Origin: Smittium culicis
Taxonomy: Eukaryota; Kickxellomycota; Harpellomycetes; Harpellales; Legeriomycetaceae
Reading direction: 5' to 3'
Assembly (NCBI GenBank): GCA_001970855.1
Contig: LSSN01001659.1
Location: 1-15,258, forward strand
Length of the DNA stretch: 15,258 nucleotides
Shown here: positions 8,193-15,258 of the stretch, one piece after another
Numbering within the stretch: the first letter of the stretch is position 1
Layout of the letters: each line of letters begins with the position of its first letter
Translations under genes and position numbers: made by a program
The notes under the pieces: generated by a model
What the model was told of the DNA's origin: nothing
Seen by the model: only the letters and a program-made list of their open reading frames with translations
Database searches by the model: none

Positions 8193-11100
8193 ATGCTGCA
8201 GGACAACGACTCAGAGAAAGAATCTCATGGTACTTTAAACTTTTTAATTTTCATATCCATTTCTATCTAGAGATAAAACGCGCAAAACATCTTTTACCTT
8301 AAGTATAATATTGTTCTTATAAACTTTTCATCACTTCCTAAGGTAGCGAGAAGCACAGGCTTGATGAAACAGAGTTACCCGAAAACAAAATAAACGGTAT
8401 TTTTTTTTAAATTTTATCTAATTTGAGTGCTTTTTCTATAAATATATATCATTTAACTCATTATCTTAAAGCAATATATCATCGAATTTAAAATTCAATA
8501 TTTTAGACTCTAAAAAAGCCCGAAGTTCTATGAATATAAAAGAAACTCCGCTTAGTTTTGTAGATTCCGATATCTTATACAATAAAATAAAAAAAACCAA
8601 CGATAGCGTTGATAATTTGGTTAGAAAGAACGTATACCAACAGATCAATTCCAATATCAAAGGCAGTTCTAACTTCTCTAATAGTAATAATTTTTCTTTT
8701 TTATGCTGTACACTTATACTAGAATTATATCTAATCTTTTTATTCTTAAAATTCTATTATAAAAAATCCCAGTTCTGACGAAACAAGAAACAGTACCTGG
8801 AAATGATAACATAAAAAAACCCAACGCTAAACAATTGCTCGTAGAAGAAAAAGAACCTGGTAAATTTCTTAAAATCTTGGATGTCCTAAATAACTTTTAA
8901 AAATTATTAGTTATTATCTAGAGTATTTATTAATTTATTAAATTATTATTAGAGAAAGAGGTTAAAAAAGAGTATACAATCCCATTTAAAGTAAAGCCTG
9001 CAAATTTTAATCCTGTACCATCCCTAAATCTTCGCTTTGCCGTTTGCAATTACGGAAGAGGAGAACGAAGAAATACTATCTTAACTTTAAAAGAGAATCC
9101 TGTAATTCACATTTATTACTTTTCACAATTATAGCTATCCTGATTTATCCCTAGAAAATTTTACTTCATTGTATTATTATAATTTATATATTTTTATGAT
9201 TATGTAGCTAAGTGAAATTAGTAGTGGTGAAAATGTAATTGTAATCCACCCTGGCTCGAAATTTCTACGAATTGGATTAGCCAGCGACCCAATGCCTAAA
9301 GAGATTCCAAATATTATAGCACGTAGATTAAAAAAAATAGAAAAACCGATAATTTCTAATAAAAACAATTCCACAAATCCCCAAAATACTAGTGACCTGA
9401 CCAAAAAAGACGGATCAATAAACGAAAATGATGCTGTAAATAACGTTACTAGTCATACTGCTAATGAGGATGGAAATTCTAAAAATGAAGCTATAATGGA
9501 AAGTGTAGCATCTATAAATCCTGAAGAAAAGTTAAACGCTGATTTAAAAAACGATCATTCAAATGACCTATCGCATAGCCCCGAAGATGAGGTTTTTTTT
9601 ATTCTCTTTTTTTTTTTTAAATTAAATCTTAAATAGCACACTTATTTAAAATTATGGAATTTTATTCCTTTATTCTTCAGGATATAATATGCAAGCATAT
9701 CGACATGCTTTGTATCGACCTGAAAAGAAAACAAAGAGAAACTAAAAGAAAACCTGTACCAAATGCGGTGGCTCAAGTTGTTTCGTACAACAAGTCTGTT
9801 TCCCCTGAAATAATACACGATCATAATGATCCATATAAAATTGATTGGATAGACCCAAACTTAGATCCATACTTATCAACTAACGCTTTTTACGGCGATC
9901 AGGTAAAATGAAATTTTCTGTATTATTTTCGTATCTCATTGTATTTACCAACGTTTGGCTACGATTTAATTAATATACATCATTTAGGTACAAAAATTAA
10001 TCAACACAGAATCTTTTGTTGTAAAGGAGCCTATCAAAAGGGGCGTTTTCAATACCGAAGATTATTCCAGTATGGAAGTAATATTAAGCGACATTCAAGG
10101 GATTTGGACATTTGCAATTGAGGAGATCTTAGGAATTAATAAAAGAGATTTGAAAAATTATTATGTAGTTTTAGCTATCCCAGATTTATATTCCAAACAC
10201 TATGTTGAGTCTCTTTTACGTATTTTACTTGAGTATATGAACTTTGGTGCCGCAACAGTTCACCAAAGCTCGGTTTTAGTTACTTTTGGGGCTGGTATTT
10301 CTAATGCTTGTGTTATAGATGTAGGTGCACAGAAGACTTCTATTTCTTGTATCGAAGATGGATATTGCTTACCAGATACAAGGTATTATCAAACTAAATC
10401 ATTTGTTTTTAAATTGTGTTATTATTATTATTATAATTTACATTTATATTTTTTTTTATATTTTACTAACTATTAGAGTTGAAACTAAATATGGAGGTGA
10501 CGAAATTACATATTTTCTAAGTGATTTACTTAACAGAGATTTCTTCCCGTATAAAGAAATCCAATTGAATAGAATATATGATTGGAATCTGATTAATAAT
10601 CTTAAAGAAAGATATGTTACTTTAAACCTATCAGACGTCAATACTAGAGTATATGATTTTTATGTTAGAGTTCCAAAAAAACCTACAAGGAAATACATGT
10701 TCAAAGTTTATGATGAAACCTATTTAGCCCCATTTTGCCTCTTTTACCCTGAGCTAATTTCTGCCTACTCTAAGCCTCCTAAGTGGAATTCCGATCTGCT
10801 ATTTTACCATAGCGGTTATTATTTAGACGACCAAAAATCTACTGTTGATGACCACACAAAACCAACACAGTATGGAAAGCTTCCATCAATTGAGAATCCA
10901 GCGATTCTTGAGCAAGAGCTTAAATCTGTAGACGAACAACTGCTTTCTATTGACCCTGTATCTGAAAGTCAGCCCAATATACCAGAAGCTCAAAGTCTAG
11001 ATTCCGTTAGTGCCTCAAAAAAAACAACTGCAGTACCAACACCAGCGCCATCTTCGCCAGCTGGAAATAATTTGATAGCTCCTAGTTTTAATGAGCCAGC

Positions 11101-11707
11101 GACAGACAATATAGACGTCACAGCAGACTTCCAAATACCTAATAACGCATCAACACTAGGTAGTACAGAAAAGGTTGCTAATACTGAGTCATCTAGCAAC
11201 TTACAAGCTTCTGGATCACATCTTAATATAGCTACTCCCTCAACAGAGCTAGTATCTCAGGCAGCTTCGTCATCCGGCACGAACCAACAAACCCCTGCTA
11301 TTATGAGTAGGATTTATGAAACATCGGCTGTTGACGAGTTAACTCCATTAGACGCTGCAATAACTCATTCAATAGCTCATTCTGGTGGATTTGATAAAGT
11401 GAAGAGGTTTTATAATTCAATTATATTGGTTGGAGGAGGAATATCGTTTATACCTGAAATTAATTCCACTTTACAAGATAAACTTTATAAACTAGCAGAT
11501 ATTAGATCAGCTAACAACGAAATTGAAAAGATCGAAAAGATCGAGATTTTCCCATCGCCAAGGGATTTAGACCCGAGAGTTCTTGCTTGGAAGGGTGGCG
11601 CAGTACTTAGTAGGTTGGACATTACAAATGAATTATGGATTTACAACAGCGAGTGGAGGCATGTTGGAGCTAGACTGATTAAAGATAGGACACTTTTTCA
11701 ATGGTAG
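8193..11707 (+). CDS. ARP8: Actin-related protein 8 (INO80 complex subunit), nine exons
   Basis: A nuclear actin-related protein that, with Arp4 and actin, forms the module of the INO80 remodeller that senses nucleosomes and linker DNA. Exons: 8193-8229, 8343-8396, 8507-8683, 8773-8859, 8953-9101, 9208-9591, 9681-9902, 9988-10382, 10477-11707; all are in phase, about 911 residues (yeast Arp8 is of similar size). Residues 1-168 are charged and poorly conserved. The actin fold begins near 178 (VIVIHPGSKFLRIGLASD) and IPNIIARR follows near 201-208. Other family stretches are EPIKRGVFN, IPDLY, VTFGAGISNACVIDVGAQK (phosphate-binding region), IEDG, YGGDEIT, LAPFCLFYPEL, SIILVGGGISF and DPRVLAWKGGAV; it ends LWIYNSEWRH...LFQW. 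Two low-complexity inserts sit at about 209-296 and 599-790. The ATG at 8193 follows an in-frame stop at 8175-8177. Exons 1-3 rest on splice phase more than homology, so the N-terminus is less certain. Confidence 0.92.
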
Positions 11708-11754
11708 TTAAGCGACCTTTTAAGAATATTATTCAATTTTTGCAATAGTTGAGA

Positions 11755-11762
11755 TAGCCAAT
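11755..11762 (+). promoter_or_regulatory. TAGCCAAT element in convergent spacer
   Basis: The same TAGCCAAT octamer as at 1-8, 101-108 and 7491-7498. Here it lies between two converging genes, about 50 bases after the ARP8 stop, where a promoter role is not expected. This weakens a simple CCAAT-promoter reading for all the copies. Confidence 0.25.
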
Positions 11763-11897
11763 ATAAAAGATAAATATGATATTAGTAAACAAGTAAAAAA
11801 AAACTGAAAATTCTATTTATTACCCCCGTTTTATTTTTATTTTCGTTCCACAGAATCTGATTGCTGACTGTTGACAAGAGCCTGCAAGATCGCTACC

Positions 11898-12434
11898 CTA
11901 TAATTGAATTTTTTTTTCTTTGTCACGTTTTGATTTTTTGCTAGGTAGCTCAACCATGTCTTTAAAAATAGCTTTTAAAAGATCTTCATCTACATTTTTC
12001 AGCGATTTAAAGAATTCTATCCACATATTTGTTTCTTTGATTATTAATTCTATATCTTTAAAGTCTGTTTTGTTATTTTTTGTAGTGGTAGCGGTAGTAG
12101 TAGCAATTCTATAATTTGTATCTGAGTAATCATTTTCAGAAGGGCTTAGAAAATTACCTCTTTTTGTGTTTGATTCGATATCATTCGAGCAATTAGTGGG
12201 TATTTTTAAACATTTTGAAGACGTTTCAGATAAATTTGTAAAATCATGACCATCACGATACATGTCCGAGTTATCGAACAGTGATATTTTTTTTATACTT
12301 GGATCTTTGTAAATTTCAAAAACGTTTCGAACATTAAATCTTAGCTTTGGCTTTAAATACTCCATTGGGATGCTATTGACAGATTTAAGAAGTTTCCTGT
12401 ATGATAACAAAAGACGCTTAGAATTCGAATTCAT
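11898..12434 (-). CDS. LYR-motif-like small protein with low-complexity insertion
   Basis: A 178-residue single-exon protein. The N-terminus (RLLLSYRKLLKSV at 7-19, followed by IP and a basic helix with VRNVFEIYKD ending near 44) has the pattern of the Complex1_LYR superfamily, closest by eye to LYRM9: (L/S)YR-x-LL-R/K, a Pro about ten residues on, then VR-x-x-F. The second half of the fold would be DFKDIELIIKETNMWIEFF near 123-141, matching the family's last helix. Known members are small mitochondrial accessory factors that bind acyl carrier protein and serve respiratory-complex or Fe-S assembly. Between the halves lies about 75 residues rich in S, N, D and T, including a Thr run coded by a triplet repeat at 12081-12104. 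The tail is very basic (KKSKRDKEKK). Leu of the motif is Ser here. No in-frame ATG exists upstream before a stop. The conserved N-terminal pattern supports a real gene; the family call is tentative. Confidence 0.55.
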   Translation of the reverse strand: MNSNSKRLLLSYRKLLKSVNSIPMEYLKPKLRFNVRNVFEIYKDPSIKKISLFDNSDMYRDGHDFTNLSETSSKCLKIPTNCSNDIESNTKRGNFLSPSENDYSDTNYRIATTTATTTKNNKTDFKDIELIIKETNMWIEFFKSLKNVDEDLLKAIFKDMVELPSKKSKRDKEKKIQL

Positions 12435-12883
12435 ATTAAATACTATTTGCTTATCTTTTCTAATTTGTTCTGTACATGATTGTTGCTGCTATTTAGCTCT
12501 TTTTGAATCGTTTATTGCTTTTAAAGCTATGAAATTTCAAATATAGGGAAAGACTTGTAAGCAATAAACTGTTTTTTTTTCTATGGAATCACAAAAGAAA
12601 AAAATATTTACAAAGCTTATAACTGGCCATTATTGTTTTCATATCATTCATTTGCTCGGAATTATTGGATATCTATATTTACATCACATTTTACATCAGA
12701 TTGAAATTGCCTAAAAAACCAAATATGTAAAAAAAAAAACTTGAACTTTATAATAAATCGTTATTTTTATTCATTATAATAATATTCCATTACTAAATCT
12801 TTTAAAAAAATTGAAATACAAGTAAAATTCATGTTAAAAAATTGATGCTTTAAAAGATATACTATAAATTTTCAGTACTCAAA
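12435..12883. other. Divergent promoter region, LYR-like gene / ORC4
   Basis: Non-coding on both strands. It should contain both promoters. The main structure is a perfect 11-base inverted repeat (12510-12520 and 12559-12569), listed separately. The rest is A/T-rich runs; no RNA gene or mobile element is recognised. Confidence 0.6.
12510..12569. repeat. Perfect 11-bp inverted repeat
   Basis: GTTTATTGCTT at 12510-12520 is exactly complementary to AAGCAATAAAC at 12559-12569, with a 38-base spacer. It lies about 75 bases upstream of the LYR-like start and about 315 upstream of ORC4. Paired divergent binding sites for one protein, or a cruciform or hairpin, are possible; each arm also carries a GTTTATT forkhead-like core. 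Confidence 0.7.
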
Positions 12884-14893
12884 ATGGGAATGCCAAAAAA
12901 CATCAAAGTGGACTATAATCAAGTTCAGAATGCTAAAAATATTTTGATGAATAAACTAACAGGAAGAGGTATATCTGATCTCATTGGCCTCGATAAACAA
13001 TACGAGTAAGCAAATTTGACTGAAATAAAAATTGATTTATATATTATGAATATGTAATTATATTATTGAAGGCGTATACGCATATTAACTTAAAAAAAAA
13101 ATGAAAAATGAAAAACTTTTAATGATCTTTGTTTTTTTAGAACCCTTTATAATGTATTAGATCGCACAGTCGAACATGGTGAAAGCAATTCTATATTGGT
13201 TTTAGGACCTCGAGGATCAGGAAAAACTTCTGTAAGTTTCAAAGTACTCAACTATGAACATTTTAGATATTAAAATATTATGTTTATAAAATATTAATAT
13301 TAGATAGTAAAAAAGGCTTTACACGAACTAGAAAAGAATTTTAGCGTAAAAAGATCAAATTCTAGTTATTTTGTAATTAAGCTCTCAGGATTAATCCATT
13401 CAACAGATCGAATAGCATTAAAAAGCATAGCATCCCAACTTCATAAGAACATGAATTCTGAAGACGCTGCGAACGTATTATTTAACAATTACCTATAATA
13501 TTAATTATATTTATATTTTTAAATTTTGTAATAAGATTATCATTCTTTCTACTAGCGTTGGATCTTATCCATAAAAAAAATTATTAATAATAAATAGAGA
13601 ACTGCATCAGAATGGATGAATTTTTTGATATCAATGTTTCAAAATGGAGATAAAACTTCTACACCAGTTGTCTTCATTTTAGAAGATTTTGAGCTTTTTT
13701 CAATGCAACCAAAGCAACTACTTTTATATACCCTGTTCGATATAGCTCAGAGTAGACAAGCACCAGTTTGTGTTATTGGTGTAACAAGCAGGATGGTGAT
13801 TTTTTTTATAATATAATAAAAAATTTTGACTTTTTAAAACTGAGTGAATATTAACTATTTTTTTTTTAAAATAGAATGTTATAGATCTATTGGAAAAAAG
13901 GGTTAAATCTAGATTTTCTCATAGACAAATAATCACTCCTTTAGTTTCAAATTTAGATGATTTTCTTAAAGCAGTCTATCACAACCTTTTGCTACCAACA
14001 AACTCGCCTAATGAAATAGATCCCACATATGCAGGATCTTTCAACAATAACCTCAAGGTATGCAAAAGTTATTTAGCACTTATTCAATATTTATTAATTA
14101 ATTTTCTATGATATTTTTTCTACACAGGATTGTATTTTTAATTCAAAATGCACTGAAATATTTGGGTCTATTTTTGATTTTGGCAAAGATTTTTCTCTAT
14201 TGTATAAAGTCTTGGTAATCACTCAATTTTCTAATACTTATAAAACTCTTTTAAATTTATACCATTTTATTTTCATTTAATAATAGACATTATCCTTATC
14301 TGATCTAACCACTGATGAACCTTTCCTAAACTTTGACTCTATTTTATCTGCATACAAAAGTGCAACAATTGATCAAAAATATTCGCTGCTAAAAGGTAAA
14401 AAATATCACACGCCACCTTTTTATCTCATGACTTTTTTTTAAAATACATATTTTTCTTTTATATATAGGGATTTCACTCCTCGAGTTTTATCTTCTTATA
14501 TCTATGAAGTCTTTACTAAGTATTGGCGATAAACACTTTAATTTTGAAATGGTTTATGACGAGTATAAAAAGATTATAAACAGATACGTAATTTCATCGA
14601 CATCTGGAGGATCTGTTAAGCTCCATAAGAAACCAATTGCTTTAAAGTCATTTGAGTATTTACTCTTAATCGAATTAATAGGATTCTCTAGCAACCATAA
14701 TACTAGTTCAGGGATCGATACAGCAGCTGATGCTGCCGTTTCTGCCGGAAATAAAAAACCTCGTCAGACCTCTGGAAACGGAATGAAGGAATTTTCAATG
14801 ATGAAGCTTTTGCTTGATCCAAATTTGATTGTACAGGCAGCTAGTAACAGACAGGATTTACCTGTAGTTGTTAAGAGATGGGTTTGTCAATGA
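12884..14893 (+). CDS. ORC4: Origin recognition complex subunit 4, eight exons
   Basis: An AAA+ subunit of the six-protein ORC that binds replication origins and loads MCM helicase. Exons: 12884-13005, 13141-13231, 13304-13474, 13598-13795, 13875-14057, 14128-14214, 14287-14395, 14469-14893; all junctions are in phase, about 461 residues (human 436). Walker A is LGPRGSGKT (62-70). Walker B is VFILED (153-158), with its acidic pair reversed from the usual DE. The strongly conserved [13 protein letters not shown] and VIGVTSRM follow. [15 protein letters not shown] (199-213) carries the SRF arginine-finger box that serves the ORC1 ATP site. The C-terminal winged-helix domain shows [31 protein letters not shown] and MMKLLLDP, with a short Gly/Ala/Ser-rich insert between the last two. 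The start ATG opens MGMPKN. Intron 3 has a weak AAATAG acceptor and intron 4 a GTGATT donor, so these two junctions rest mainly on phase and homology. The stop is TGA. Confidence 0.94.
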
Positions 14894-15258
14894 TTTCAGA
14901 AATAGATTTGTGCTATTTTATTTTTTTTGGAGGGGAGGGGTTAAATATAATTATAATGCACATATTATTTTTTTATATTTACAGCATGAATTTTATTTAA
15001 AGTATATATGTATACTTCATGTAATAGGAGTTGTGCTTTGATTATAAAAGCAACATAAATGCTTATTATCAAAAAATTGCGGAGAGTTAAATTTTATTAT
15101 ATAAAACTTATTTATCTTCAGCGATTAAAATCGACAGTTATAAAAAATATAATACATTTTATATAGTTTAAATTTTTGTGTTTTTAGTTTGTTTAAAAAT
15201 ATTCAATGAGGTTTCGATTTAAATAGCTTGTGAGATACATTGATAACTATTTTATACT
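14894..15258. other. Non-coding tail after ORC4
   Basis: AT-rich 3' flank. A short G-rich patch (GGAGGGGAGGGG, near 14930-14941) stands out soon after the ORC4 stop. No exon, RNA gene or repeat can be supported up to the window edge. Confidence 0.6.

Noticed and set aside
8114..8302. 62-codon frame around the ARP8 start
   Set aside because: Opens on a non-ATG codon, runs across ARP8 exon 1 in another frame and into intron 1, and has no recognisable product.
9177..9404. Antisense open frame over ARP8 exon 6
   Set aside because: Mirror of the conserved ARP8 exon; hydrophobic low-complexity product with no family features.
10325..11707. Continuous 460-codon frame running through ARP8 intron 8
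   Set aside because: Its first part is in a different frame from conserved exon 8. It is only the last ARP8 exon extended backward through an intron that lacks stops in that frame; GT at 10383 and the TACTAAC...TTAG acceptor at 10476 restore the conserved R-x-E-x-x-YGG joint.
1844..14893. CTG-to-serine or stop-codon reassignment
   Set aside because: CTG codes a conserved leucine (ALFKG in the carrier), and TAA, TAG and TGA each end genes at the expected C-termini.
1..15258. A novel multi-gene system or biosynthetic cluster
   Set aside because: Five of six genes are well-known unrelated housekeeping genes on mixed strands, and the sixth resembles a known small-protein family; nothing links them functionally.

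Overview
The window is nuclear DNA from a eukaryote, most likely a fungus. It is very AT-rich between genes. It carries 23 short spliceosomal introns (70-229 bases) with yeast/fungal-type branch sites such as TACTAAT, TGCTAAC and TACTAAC, and genes are packed a few hundred bases apart on both strands. TAA, TAG and TGA all end genes here, and a CTG codon falls on a conserved leucine in the carrier gene, so the standard genetic code fits. The phylum cannot be fixed from the sequence alone; an AT-rich early-diverging fungus is a guess.

Layout, left to right: 1-1843, long non-coding upstream region; 1844-2812 (+), intronless mitochondrial carnitine/acylcarnitine carrier (CRC1 type); 2813-3775, non-coding; 3776-6299 (+), tRNA CCA-adding enzyme in nine exons, including one GC-AG intron; 6300-6720, convergent 3' spacer with a 20-A tract; 6721-7119 (-), RNA polymerase I subunit RPA12, one exon; 7120-8192, divergent promoter region with a hexanucleotide microsatellite; 8193-11707 (+), actin-related protein 8 of the INO80 complex in nine exons; 11708-11897, short convergent spacer; 11898-12434 (-), small LYR-motif-like protein with a low-complexity insertion; 12435-12883, divergent promoter region with an 11-bp perfect inverted repeat; 12884-14893 (+), origin recognition complex subunit 4 in eight exons; 14894-15258, non-coding tail.

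The exon structures were rebuilt by hand from splice sites, reading phase and family conservation. They give complete proteins of about 497 (CCA enzyme), 911 (ARP8) and 461 (ORC4) residues. The genes are unrelated housekeeping functions (fatty-acid import into mitochondria, tRNA maturation, rRNA transcription, chromatin remodelling, replication licensing) and do not form a pathway or cluster. I see no mobile element, CRISPR array, tRNA or rRNA gene, and no evidence for a new multi-gene system. The points most worth following are the GC-AG intron, the reversed Walker B acidic pair in ORC4, the expanded LYR-like protein, and the contrast between the intronless GC-richer carrier and its intron-dense AT-rich neighbours.
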